Origin: Anniella stebbinsi
Lineage: Eukaryota > Chordata > Lepidosauria > Squamata > Anniellidae
Direction: 5' to 3'
Length of the DNA stretch: 64,000 bases
Assembly (NCBI GenBank): GCA_029215795.1
Contig: JARDYH010000007.1
Coordinates: forward strand, 95,991,263-96,055,262
Shown here in pieces: positions 25,018-39,594 of the stretch (within the stretch, counting starts at the first letter, position 1; every line of letters starts with the position of its first letter). The notes under the pieces are model-generated. The model was not told the DNA's origin and did no database searches. It saw nothing but the letters and a program-made list of their open reading frames with translations. Made by a program: the position numbers and the translations under genes.

Positions 25018-25586
25018 AGTTGTGGCCTGTGTCTTCATGAATTTGTTCTGAGAGAAGCATGGATTACTTTGTCTTTAGAATAGATTAAACTAAAAGAGTA
25101 TATATACCCCTGTGATTAAGGATCTGGGACTTGCCTGGACAGACAAAACAACGCACATTAGGTATGTAAGAAGCTTGCAGTATTCTGTTTTTGACATTTT
25201 TTCTTTGTTTTTTAATTATCATGTAAATGTTGATTTCCTTAAGTCAATATAATTTTTCTTTGAAATCATTATATTGCTGTACCTGGGGCTCATTCTCAGT
25301 TGTCCCAAATGCTACTGAGAGTTTGGGACACCCCATAATTATTGGGATTCCTCTTAGGTCTGTTGGGGCCCTTTTAATGGTCATTCTCCAAAGCTTATTC
25401 AAATTATTGAGGTGGGGTCAGCTGTTAAAGTACATTTTAAGAAGTCTTGGGGGGGTCCCCATGCCTCATCTTGAACCTGATCCTTCACACTGCTTGAAGG
25501 TTGCCACTTGCAGGCTCAGGAAAACTCAGAGTGGAATGACATCCAAGCGCACATGTTACATAACTAGATGCTGTGGGGAAGGGGGC
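25018..25586. other. Intron, no recognised feature
   Basis: No coding match or clear repeat is seen. Confidence 0.4.
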
Positions 25587-25663
25587 GTTGTTCAGATGAC
25601 ATTCTAAGCCATGGTTAGGCCACTAACCCTTTTGCAACAAATGGTTAGTGAGTGTGTTTAAAC

Positions 25664-26190
25664 CAGTGGTTTTCAACTGGTGGGTCGCAACCCAAAAGTG
25701 GGTCATAAGATCAGGGTGCCTCTACAAGAGCAATTTAAAGCTCTTTCAAGTCGCAGTAAAAAAATTACCTCTACAAGAGCAGAGCACAAATCGGGGGGTT
25801 GAGGCGCGTTTTCTCTCCGATTATGCGCATTATCGAATGTGCGTGAAATAGTGAGTTTTAATTCTCCGCGGCCATTAAAGCGCATTTTGACCCTGTAAAC
25901 AAGCAATTCTCCCCATTTCAGCCACTTTAAAGTGTGTTTCATACTGCTGGTTATGCGCTTCACCGCATGTCGTTTACAGGATTTAGGCGTAAACACGATT
26001 GTGAGAAGTTGCTCATAATCGGACAACCAGGCGCCAAACCAAATTCTTGCAGAGGGGACCTCAGTCCAGATGAGTTGTGGCAAATCTGTAGCCACCATGT
26101 TGGGCAAATATGAAATTGTGAAAGTGTGTCCCATGTTGCAGGTTGGGAATCCGAGGTGGGTCTTGGGTCTGGACCAGGTGAAGACCACTG
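25664..26190. mobile_element. hAT-like element (family G) inside family F
   Basis: The ends CAGTGGTTTTCAACTGG and (complement) CAGTGGTCTTCACCTGG are flanked by a perfect 8-bp duplication gtttaaac (25656-25663, 26191-26198). CAGTGGTTYTCAA is a familiar vertebrate hAT terminus. It is interrupted by the family E MITE at about 25714-26060. Confidence 0.8.
25714..26060. mobile_element. MITE family E copy 2, inside family G
   Basis: Relative to the copy at 35369 it lies in the opposite orientation: gggtgcctctacaagag at the left and cttgcagaggggacc at the right. The flanking trinucleotide tca occurs on both sides (25711-25713, 26061-26063), a possible short target duplication. Confidence 0.7.
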
Positions 26191-26306
26191 GTTTAAACTA
26201 TGGTTATGTAGCCATCATGGTTAGGAATGGTTCTCATGACAGACTAAGCCATAATATTTGCTCAGAATGCTTAACCACCATGGCTTAGCGTGTCATCTGA
26301 ACAAGG

Positions 26307-27599
26307 TCACTGACAAGATGCTGGGCTGTATCTTGTGGCAGTAGCCATGCAGATCCCATAATATCTAGTTCAGCCTTTAGGCAGCCTTCCAGGATAAGTA
26401 TATATGAAATGCATACAATATAAATGGGATCTGGGACCTTCTTTAAAAAGGGAGCCAAGAAATGGAGCTGTATTCAGAAACAGTGCCTGCTACTGGATTG
26501 CTGCCAATGCCATGCCTGTCTTCTGGCAAGACTTCCTTGTCACTGCTGCAAAGGAAGTTTTAGGGGAAGGTCAGGGCAGGGGCAACAGGCAGGTAGGCAG
26601 AGCTGCAGGGGACGGGGCAGGGGGAGGAATTGCCAATACACTGTACTGCCAATATTGTCATTGGGAGCACAGCAGGGGCTGAAATGGGGAATGGGTTTGG
26701 GAACCATATGAGTTATTTTACAGATTGTTGGGAAAACAACTGACATTAGCTGAGCCCATTCTGAATCAAAATGGTGACTTTCACCCATCATTAATTAGGA
26801 AGGTCCTGCTTGTGATCCTCTGAAGGTTGGGAACGATTGTCTTTTTTGTCCAGCATGTGTGCAGCACCTGTCAAAAGCAAATGCAGTGCTAGCTTGCAAG
26901 TGACAGACAATAACGCTACAAACATGTTGGCTCAGAACCATGTTGCTTGTAGCAAATAGGACACGCTCTGCATGCAATGGAGTTCATTCTTTGCAGCCAC
27001 GACTCAAGCATCTCCTTTAAGAATGGGAGTTTCAGGACCAGTCCCTCAAGCAAATTAATGGGATAGTTTAGAGGAACTAGCGCAAGGTGCCTCCCCGAGA
27101 CCATTTCCTTTTTTCAAAAGCCAAAAGTAACTCTCTAACTTGCATTGTTCAGCTCCAATGTATACCAAGAAATCAATTTTCAGCAACAAAGTTACTAAAT
27201 CTTAAGAATTTAGCATTTCTGTACATTCACCAAGGCTTTTGAACAAGGTTTTGTCTGCATATTATTAACACACCATAAATAACAACCAAAATTTAATTCC
27301 CAATTTATGTGAATACAGTTTTGCAGCATATAGAATTCTTTTACATTTTCCAAAACTGCAGACTCAATACTCACTTTAGTTCAAAGATTATTTTGTTTAG
27401 GAACAGGAAGGCTACAGTTCCATGCTACAATGACCCCCAAATTCTGTAACAAATTCAAATTCTGCACACAACTAATTATGAAAAATAAATTTGGCTTGCA
27501 TGCCGATGCACTTGCAAATTAACTAAGTGAACAGCTCTGTCCAGAAACAGCAGATCCCATCATACAATCCTAAGCACAGAATTAAACAAGAGAAATTGT
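26307..27599. other. Intron, no recognised feature
   Basis: This is mixed sequence; 27180-27560 is A/T-rich and repeat-poor to my reading. No exon motifs are seen. Confidence 0.4.
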
Positions 27600-27670
27600 G
27601 TGGTGCAATGCAGAGTGCTAGAATTTGACCTGGATCTCTGGGTTCAAATCCCTGCTTAGCCATGAAGCCT
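27600..27670 (+). mobile_element. SINE head fragment
   Basis: The sequence gtggtgcaatgcagagtgct followed by gggttcaaatccctgcttag resembles a tRNA-derived SINE A/B-box head. The body is not evident. Confidence 0.4.
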
Positions 27671-28011
27671 CCCTGCCCTCACAGTAAAAAGAGTTGTGTC
27701 TCTTTTTTTGAAAAAGGATATGGGATAAAAAAAATCTCATTAACCGTCTTGCTTTTATCTGGCAAGTCTTTAAATAATTTCTACCTTTCTAGGGAGAGTT
27801 TTTGTTCCTTTGCCAGACTGTTCTTGAAATCCCACAACTTCTCTTCTCAAAGAGAAACTAAGCCCTGCTGGCCTTTATCACTGCTTTTTAAAGCATTTGA
27901 GGACGGGGTATCTTGCATGTATCCCCTCTCCCTTAAAATCCATTCTTCAGATTTAATTGGAAAAGAAGGACATCGTTTTTGAAGCCAGGGATAATCCCTT
28001 GGCAAGGCACT

Positions 28012-28064
28012 TCCTTCCTTCCTTCCTTCCTTCCTTCCTTCCTTCCTTCCTTCCTTCCTTCCTT
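28012..28064. repeat. (TTCC)n microsatellite
   Basis: Roughly thirteen TTCC units occur in a row. Confidence 0.95.
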
Positions 28065-29061
28065 CCCTCCATCCCACCCACCCGCCCCTGCCCAGCTCTG
28101 GCACCCCCTCTAAGCATGCACATATTGGCAATCGAAAGGCACCCCTTTCAAATCTCTTAATTAATTTCTGCCTTTTAAGCAGCACTGTGTAAAAAGAAGA
28201 AGAAGAAGCCGTGCGATATCTTCCCTTGTATGTCCACTGGCTCCTTCAATTAATTCCTTTTCAAATTGTAGAAATTAGCGCAAACCGTTTCACGTGATGG
28301 CTGGTGGGAGAGGAGCAGAACAGGGTGGGTGGCAGGATCCCCTGGTGCTAAAGAAGGGCCACCGAGGCCCCACTGGAGCACATGTCTCGCCCCTTGGGCA
28401 CTCCCCCCCCCCCCATGGCTGTCTTGCTGGCGTGTTTTCTGGCTTTGCTCCCCATTCCCTTTGCCCTTTCGCACAGGCAGCACTGACGAGCACTCGATGA
28501 AATATCAACATGGGTTGGATTCCAACTCTTATCTCAGTAAATTATTCAGACCCCCAAGAGCCATCCTGCTGCATCAGAGGAATGCCCAGTATCCTGTTTC
28601 CAGAGCAATGCCCAGTATCCTGTTTCCAGACCAGCCAGATGCTTCTGAGAAGCTCATAGGCAAATATTTCAGGCCAAATACTTGTGGTGTACTAGGACAA
28701 AAAATTAATATGGGGCACCTTTTTAGCTTTGTTTACTAAATTCAAGTAAAATAAACATGCTAAATTATATCTCCCTAGGGCAGCAGTGGACAGCTTGAGA
28801 TGTTTTGGCCTAGAGGTCCCATCAGATCTAGCCAATTTAGCCAATGTTGAGGGATGCTGGGAGTTGTAGGTGAAACATTAGGAAGTTGCCCACCCCTTTT
28901 CTAGGGCATCAGAAGATTTTGTGGTGCAAATTAAAAATGTTCCTATATGCAAATGAGCCTAATTTGCATTGGAAAAAAATCAAATACAAACTGAAATTTT
29001 CCCTATGCAAATAGACCCGTACAAGTTAATCTAATTTGCATTCCAGCACATTTGCATTCCA
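28065..29061. other. Intron, no gene recognised
   Basis: The only hint of a repeat is ggatgctgggagttgtaggt near 28853, a phrase common in reptile dispersed repeats. Confidence 0.35.
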
Positions 29062-29760
29062 GCCAGTGTGGTGTAGTGGCTAAAGTGTTGGACTGGGAGT
29101 CGGGAGTTCTGGGTTCCGGCCCCCACTCAGCCATGAAGCTCACTGGGTGACTTTGAGCCAGTCACAGACTCTCAGCCCAACCTAAACGGCTTGGGGCCAA
29201 AGTATCTGAAGGAATGCCTCCTCCCATACATACTTGCCCAGACCCTAAGTTCATCCTCAGAGGTCCTTCTCCGTGAGCCCCTGCCAAAGGAAGTGAGGCA
29301 GGTGGCTACCAGGAGGAGGGCCTTCTCTGCTGTGGCACCCCAGCTGTGGAATGAGCTCTGTAGAGAGGTTCGCCTGGCACCTACATTATACTCTTCTAGA
29401 CGCCAGGTGAAGACCTTTTTATTTTCTCAGTATTTTAACAACTTATTAATTAATTTTTAACTTTTCTCTTTTAACTTTGTATTTTAAATCTATATTGCTG
29501 CTTGGTTTTATCCTGCTTGTGTTTTATACTGTTGTTGTTTAATATTTTGAATAATTGTTATGGTTTTAATTTTTGTGAACCGCCCAGGGAGCTTCAGCTA
29601 TTGGGCAGTATAAAAATGCAATAAATAAATAAATAAAATAATACCTCACAGGGTTGTTGTTGTGAAGATAAAATGGAGAGGAGGAGGATTATGTATGCCA
29701 CCTTGGGTTCCTTGGAGGAAAAAAGGCGGGATATAAATGCAATAATAAATAAACAATAAA
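29062..29760 (+). mobile_element. tRNA-headed SINE interrupted by an L2 fragment
   Basis: The head gccagtgtggtgtagtggct and body gggtgactttgagccagtca stop at cagcccaacct (29183). The SINE resumes at acctcacagggttgttgttg (29643) and runs to ggcgggatataaatgcaata. The interruption is an L2 tail at 29184-29640. Confidence 0.85.
29184..29640 (+). mobile_element. L2 LINE 3' fragment inside a SINE
   Basis: It encodes YLKECLLPYILAQTLSSSSE, RRRAFSAVAPQLWNELCREV and RRQVKTFLFSQYF. The 3' end aaccgcccagggagcttcag is followed by an (AAAT)n tail. Confidence 0.88.
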
Positions 29761-33169
<3,409 letters not shown>

Positions 33170-33256
33170 TTGTTGCATTTTACAGCTTTGTGTTCTGTGA
33201 ACCACCCAGGGTGCTTCAGCTATTGGGCAGTATAGAAATGTAATAAATAAATAAAA
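33170..33256 (+). mobile_element. L2 LINE 3'-terminal fragment
   Basis: The sequence gtgaaccacccagggtgctt then cagctattgggcagtataga then an (AAAT)n tail is the L2 3' end alone. Confidence 0.75.
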
Positions 33257-34162
33257 GTCAGCAAGCAAGCAAGCAGACAAGCTCAGGGTGGGACCTAGAA
33301 TACCCCTGGGGCTACGGCCACGGACCTGACATTGAAAAACAGGCTCTGAGTCCCAGTCCCCAGAAACTCTCTCTGCCCCCTTCATGAATTGGAGCAGAAC
33401 CTACTGGAGATCAGGCTGGCCTTATGGCCCTATTACCAATGGACACTGGAGTTTGCCTCTGGAGGGGCAGAAAACAGGAGAAATCCCACACCCTCTCTCT
33501 GAGCTAACATTCCAGGGCAAGTCTACAATGCTGATGGGCTGCCAGGCATCCTGACCTCTGAACCCGCCTGGATTCCACTGGCACAGCTAAACGCTGCCTC
33601 CATGGCCCCTTTCTGGCTCTGTGCCTGCCAGGAGCGGCTGTTGAAGACTGCAGCAACCAGAAGGAAATCCTGAGAGCAGTAGAGCTAAGCTGGGGAGGAA
33701 TAGCTCCATTGATGGGAAGAGCCACTCAAGGCAGAGCCTGGTACCCACAGGGCTGCATGAAGCTGTCAGGGTAGGAAGAGAGAGGGAGGGAGGGAGGGAG
33801 AGCTCTGTCGCTGCACCTAAAAGCTTTCGCAGCGAAGGGGAGACAAAAGCGGGTCTTGTCAAGCTCTCCTGTAATTGTTAAGAGACAAACGCCACCCTTT
33901 CACAACCAGTGTCTTTGCTTGTCATTGTGGGATGACAGAGGCTCCCTGGCACAGCTCAGCTGCGTCTGTGTCGTGACAAGGGAGAGGAGGCGCAATGTTC
34001 TGTTTCTTGCTCCAGAGACTCGTTTCTTTGACAAGTGCAACTACGTTTTTCTTGCACCTGTTAACGAGGAAAACACGCAACTCGTGCCTGCAGGTGCGCA
34101 CCAAACGCAAGTGGCGATCAGGAGAGGCGCTTGTTCAGGGGGATGATGGGAAGGGGACCTAC
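33257..34162. other. Intron, no recognised feature
   Basis: No coding or repeat match is seen. Confidence 0.4.
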
Positions 34163-34281
34163 CTTGCTGCATCAGTGCTCCCATTCCGAACCAGAAGCTG
34201 TTGAGGAGGGTGAAGTTATTCTCCACTATGTCTGACCCCGGGTTGCAGGGGTGGGCATCGTACCATTCATATGGGCTGAAC
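34163..34281 (-). CDS. GRIK3: GRIK3 coding exon: M1-M2 linker and pore loop with Q/R site
   Basis: This 119-bp exon has an acceptor catgtgcag before 34281 and a donor CAAG then gtaggt below 34163. It completes a split arginine codon, then encodes [36 protein letters not shown] and the first base of glycine. The M2 re-entrant loop carries the Q/R position as a genomic CAG glutamine (codon 34167-34169). In GRIK1 and GRIK2 this position can be edited to arginine by adenosine deamination. GRIK3 is not known to be edited there. Exon boundaries and phases join cleanly to the exons at 51885 and 31937. Confidence 0.96.
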
Positions 34282-35368
34282 CTGCACATGGGAAAATAGG
34301 GGAAGCATCAGCCCCACCAGACACAAAACCCCACGTGATGGGAAGAAGAGGGAGGGAGGGAGGGAGACGCTGGGCAGAAGACGCAGCGTGGACCCGGCCG
34401 TGGCAATTTGGGGGCTGCCCGATTCCACGGATTCTGAATCCGACTCTCACTTGGGGAAGCGCAAAGCTTTGCACCTCCCCATTGGCTCCCGTTGGGAAAG
34501 CAACAGACGGCTACAATCTTTTTGCTTTTTTGACAGAATTGGATGAAAATTTCAGACATTCTGAGGGGATAATACCAGCCACATTTCAGTCAGTGCGGGG
34601 GGAGGGGAGGGGAGGGGGTTGGTTGGTTGGTTAGTTGTGCAAATAGCCTTTAAAGTCAGGGTTTTTTGCTTGGCAGAATTGGATGAAATATGCAGGCATA
34701 GTTGTCCATTCTGAGTGGATGAATCCTACCAAATTCCAGACAGAGAAGTGCAGGGTGTGTGAGTGAAACAACAGCCGTTATGTTTCAGAGGTTTTCAAAA
34801 CAAGGATTCAATTACTGCCCTGTGTTTTGAGGAGCAATTTGTATGAAAACAACATGCAGTATAGAGGTGGGGGGGGGGGGCTAGGAAAGAAACCTGCACA
34901 TTTTATTTATTACAAACATCTACTGCCTCATTTGCTAAAAAGCCATAAAGACTGCACACATCAATTAAAAAAATAAACTTTAAAAGAATAAAAATAAGAT
35001 AATTAAAACCAGTAAAATATTAGAATATTAAAACAACTACATTATTTAAATTATATGCCATGATTAATGATTAATTAAACGCAATTAAAAGTTCAGATGG
35101 TTGTGAGGGCTTTGCGTTGGGCGCCTTCAAAGGTGATTTGGGGAGGGGCTAAAAGGAATGCCCTGTGAGGATGGGACAGATGTTAACATGTGCCCCTCCC
35201 CCAAATGTGCCTGTGCCACTAGATCTTCACAGATCTTCGCTTGTTCACTTGTCACAGATCCAAAGGTTCCCAATAAGGCAGGATTGTCAATCATGAGAGG
35301 TCAGTACATGTGCTTACGCTAACCCATAGTTAGATCTTTGTGATCAATGTGGAAAGAACTGTGACATA
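34282..35368. other. Intron with a possible old LINE tail
   Basis: The stretch 34905-35160 (ttttatttattacaaacatc, then an A-rich track, then ggctttgcgttgggcgcctt) resembles a worn L2 3' end on the minus strand. The rest is unassigned. Confidence 0.35.
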
Positions 35369-35714
35369 GGTCCCCTCTACAAGAATTCGGTTTGGCACCT
35401 TGTTGCCCGATTATGCGCATCTTCTCACCATCGCTTTTACGCCTAATTCCTATAAACGACAGGCGGTGAAGCGCATAACCGGCAGTATGAAACACACTTT
35501 AAAGTGGCTGAAATGCGGAGAATTGCATGTTTACAGGGTCATAATGCTCTTTAACTGCCAAGGTAAATTAAAACTCGCTATTTAACGCACATTCGATAAT
35601 GCACATAATCGGTCAGAAACTGCGCCTCAACTCCCGATTTGCGCTCCACTCTTGTAGAGGTAATTTTTAATGCACCTTGAAAGAGCTTTAAATCGCTCTT
35701 GTAGAGGCACCCCT
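35369..35714. mobile_element. MITE family E copy 3
   Basis: The ends ggtcccctctacaagaattc and gctcttgtagaggcacccct bound a 346-bp element. It shares the gcccgattatgcgcatc, acgacaggcggtgaagc and cgcacattcgataatgc blocks with the other copies. Confidence 0.75.
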
Positions 35715-36113
35715 AGCTGGGGCCAAAAAGGACATTTGTGGGTGGGTGGGGCATGCTTTGTGCACATGTCCCATCCCCACTGTGGTTGTAATGGAGTTGC
35801 AGGTGAACACCTCCATGGGACTCTTGTGTGTGCACGGAACAGACACATCCACACATGCATCACAAAGAACACACAGTCAGACAGGAGATAAAGCATTACA
35901 GTAGTAGTCAGAGACTAGAGTTACACAGAGACCAAAACAGAGGACACGGCACTTAAATCAAATTCAGACCTATACAACCAGGACCAGAATTGGGTGGGTA
36001 GGTGGTGATGGAAGAGACACTGCCCACATGCAGAAGAGCTCCTAAGAAGCAATAACAAACACTCAAGACTGTCTCAAAAACAACAAAAGCCAGAAAGAAG
36101 AATTGGATTTTAG
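35715..36113. other. Intron, no recognised feature
   Basis: No gene or repeat is recognised. Confidence 0.4.
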
Positions 36114-38642
36114 TAGGCTGACCAGATAAAATCCAGGTCAGGGCTCATGTCACTTTAACAGTTGTAGAGAAAAGGGAATTTCAGCCAGAGTCATTTGTAT
36201 GCAATTAGGTCCTGGTGAAATTCCCTCTTCATCACAACAGCTAAAGTTGTAGGGGGCCTGCCTTCTTTTGTATATGGTCACTCTAGTATAGTGCCTGCAC
36301 CTTTAACTGTTGTGATGAAGAGGGAATTTCACCAGGAACTAATTGCATACAAATTAGGGATGTGCAGAGATTGGATCCAATCCACGATCTGAATCCGATC
36401 CGCCCAAAAATTGGATAAAAATGATCCGATCCGATCTGCCAACCATCCGATCCGATCCGATCCGAACAGACGGGATCCGGATCAGGAAAAAAATGGAAAA
36501 TCGGAAGCCCTTTTGAATGCTTTTCCCCATAGCCTAGTATTGTGTTACAAAAACGCCTATAACGTTTTCATTTTTAAAGACAGAAGGATGAAACTTGGGC
36601 ATTTTGTAGATGGGTTAGGGGTAGTTATCTTTGAGAAATTTCAGAAAGATTGGTGCAGGCATTTTGTGGCAATTAACTGTTTAATAAAACACCAGGAATA
36701 CCTATAACTTTTTCATTTTTAAAGTTCCACACATGAAACTATGCCACATTGTAGGTAGTATATTGGGACCTATGTGTGTGAAATTTCAGAAACATAGGTG
36801 CTTGCCTTGTGTGGCAATTAATTTTAGAAAAATGGGTAGTAGTGGGGTAAATACAGTTATGCCTCCCACTTTTTTATTTTTAAAGATACAAACAGGAAGC
36901 TTGGGCACATTACAGGTAACACTTGGCTTGATACGTGTGTGAAATTTCAGAAAGCTAGGTCCAGGCATGTAGTGGCAAGGTATTTTTGAAACAATAAGGA
37001 AAGAAACGCCTGTAACTTTTTTATTTTAAAAGAAGTCTGAAAGTTGCTCACCTTGTAAATGGGTTAGGGATAGTTGTCTGTCAGAAATTTCAGAAAGTTA
37101 GGTCCAGGCATTTGGTGGCTACGAATTTTTTAGATTAAAAGTTACAAAAGTTTTTCCACAGAGGCTTGGGCTGTCAATTGCATCCTGCTCCCCCGCCTCC
37201 CCCTCCCTCTTTTATCTGTCAAAACTCCGTGTTGTTGTAACTTTTAATCTAAAAAATTAATAGCCACCAAATGCCTGGACCTATCTTTCTGAAATTTCTG
37301 AAAGATAACTACTCCTAACCCATCTACAAAGTGAGCAACTTTCAGACTTCTAACTTTTAAAATAAAGAAGTTATAGGCGTTCCCTTCCTCATTTTTCAAA
37401 AATACCTTGCCACTACACGCTTAAAGCTATGCTTCTGAAATTTCTCCACATTAGACATACCACTTTGGTTCACATGTGTGATAAATTTTAGAAGCATAGC
37501 TTCAAGCGTGTAGTGGCAAGGTATTTTTGAAAAATAAGGAAGGGAACGCCTATAACTTTTTTATTTTAAAAGTTAGAAGTCTGAAAGTTGCTCACTTTGT
37601 AGATGGGTTAGGGGTAGTTATCTGTCAGAAATTTCAGAAAGATAGGTCCAGGCATTTGGTGGCTATGAATTTTCTAGATTAAATGTTACAACAACATGGA
37701 GTTTTGATAGATAAAAGAGGGAGGGGGAGGCGGGTGCAATTGACAGCCCAAGCCTCTGTGGAAAAACTTTTGTAACTTTTAATCTAAAAAATCCATAGCC
37801 ATCAAATGCTTGAACCTATCATTCTGAAATTTCTGACAGATAACTACCCCTAACCCATCTACAAAGTGAGCAACTTTCAGACTTCTAACTTTTAAAATAA
37901 AAAAGTTATAGGCGTTTCTTTCCTCATTGTTTCAAAAATACCTTGCCACTACATGCCTGGACCTAGCTTTCTGAAATTTCACACACATATCAAGCAAAGT
38001 GTTACCTGTAAAGTGCCCAAGTTTCCTGTTTGTATCTTTAAAAATAAAAAAATGGGAGGCATAGCTGTATTTACCCCACTACTACCCATTTTTCTAAAAT
38101 TAATTGCCACAAAAGGCAAGCACCTATGTTTCTGAAATTTCACACATATAGGTCCCAATATACCACCTACAATGTGGCAAAGTTTCATGTGTGGAACTTT
38201 AAAAATGAAAAAGTTACAGGCATTCCTGGTGTTTTATTAAACAGTTAATTACCACAAAATGCCTGCACAAATCTTTCTGAAATTCCTCACTGATAACTAC
38301 CCCTAACCCATCTACAAAGTGCCCAAGTTTCATCCTTCTGTCTCTAAAAATGAAAATGTTATAGGTGTTTTTGTAACACAATACTAGGCTATGGGGAAAT
38401 GCATTCAAATGGCGTCCGATCCGAAAATCGGACATCCGATTTTCAGATCGGAATCGGATCCGATCCGATCTGCCCAACCTCCGATCCGATCCAATCCACC
38501 AGGTCCGATTCCGATCTGCTATCCGATCCGATCCGGGGGGTCAGTGCACATCCCTAATACAAATGATACTGGCTGAAATTCCCTTTTCTCTACAATTGTT
38601 AAAGTTACTTGAGCCCTGACCTGAATTTTATCTGGTCACCTT
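36114..38642. mobile_element. hAT-like MITE (family B, copy 2), split by family A element
   Basis: The left part is 36114-36354 and the right part 38565-38642. The ends taggctgaccagataaaatc and tggtcacctt have flanks gattttag (36106-36113) and aattttag (38643-38650), 7 of 8 matching. It is interrupted by the 2.2-kb foldback element at 36355-38556. Confidence 0.8.
36355..38556. mobile_element. 2.2-kb hAT-like hierarchical foldback element (family A, copy 3)
   Basis: The inverted ends TAGGGATGTGCAGAG and the complement of TAGGGATGTGCACTGA are flanked by a perfect 8-bp duplication atacaaat (36347-36354, 38557-38564). The two halves are reverse complements over most of their length, with a centre near 37460. 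Each half is again self-complementary, with centres near 37190 and 37735. Outer GATCCGATCC words link it to copies 1 and 2; the interior is A/T-rich and unrelated. Mirrored open frames (36733-36942 plus, 37979-38188 minus) follow from the palindrome and are not genes. Confidence 0.88.
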
Positions 38643-38650
38643 AATTTTAG

Positions 38651-39258
38651 GATATGACTAGATTCAAAAGAAAGGAGTTTAGGAAAGGACTGATTGGAAT
38701 AAGCAAAGCTAGGTAAGGCTTAGGAACAGGCATTTCCTGGGCATCACCCCAATTCTTTAAATGTTTCTGCTCAGAAAAGAATTAGCAAAGAGCACAGGAG
38801 AGACTTGAAGCAAGATGAGGTAGTACTTCAACATCTCTCCCCAAAGCACCCTGAGAGTGGACAGCCCTGTGCGAGGCCTCTCAGTCACGAAACTACACGC
38901 CTCTACTCTCCCACCCACCCCTGGCCTCTGTCCAGGTCAGCCCAACTGGGTCTGGGTTTCTGGGTTTGGATGGATCTGATACATACCCCTAATTCAGAGG
39001 ATGAAGACTGCAGAACTGTGTCTGCATGTGTGGACTGGCAGAGTCTGACACTCACTAAGCACCACCGGGGCCTCCGTGTGTCCTGCATTTGTATGCACTG
39101 AAGAGGGGCAGAGGAGAGGAAAGGGGGACCTGTGTCGTGGGGGGCGGACAGATGGACCTGTTTCAACAGAGTCTATTTCTGCACTCCACATTCTTTCCAA
39201 TTCAGCTGAAGTTTGTTTGTGGGGATCTTTTGCATTATTATCATCATCAATCATCATC
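38651..39258. other. Intron, no recognised feature
   Basis: No gene or clear repeat is seen. Confidence 0.4.
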
Positions 39259-39266
39259 TACACCAT

Positions 39267-39586
39267 TAGGGTGACCAGATAAAATCTAGATCAGGGCTCA
39301 TGTAACTTTAACAGTTGTTGAGAAAAGAGAATTTCAGCCAGTGTCATTTGTATGCAATTAGTTCCTGGTGAAATTCCCTCTTCATCACAACAGTTAAAGG
39401 TGCAGGCACTATACTAGAGTGACCATATACAAAAGAAGGCAGGACCCCTGCATCTTTAACTGTTGTGATGAAGAGGGAATTTCACCAGGAACTAACTGCA
39501 TACAAATGACACTGGCTGAAATTCTCTTTTCTCTACAACTGTGAAAGTGACATGAGCCCTGACCTGGATTTTATTTGGTCACCCTA
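39267..39586. mobile_element. hAT-like MITE (family B, copy 3)
   Basis: The ends TAGGGTGACCAGATAAAATC and its mirror bound 320 bp. A perfect 8-bp duplication tacaccat lies at 39259-39266 and 39587-39594. The interior double palindrome contains gagtgaccatatacaaaaga. Confidence 0.9.
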
Positions 39587-39594
39587 TACACCAT

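Larger units (their letters stand above)
25587..26306. mobile_element. Palindromic MITE (family F) hosting two nested elements
   Basis: The inverted ends are ttgttcagatgacattctaa at the left and the complement of ttgttcagatgacacgctaa at the right, followed by gccatggtta-type arms. The centre is occupied by a family G element, which itself carries a family E element. Confidence 0.7.

Noticed and set aside
36733..38188. Pair of similar short open frames on opposite strands
   Set aside because: They are mirror images created by the palindrome, with no independent coding evidence.
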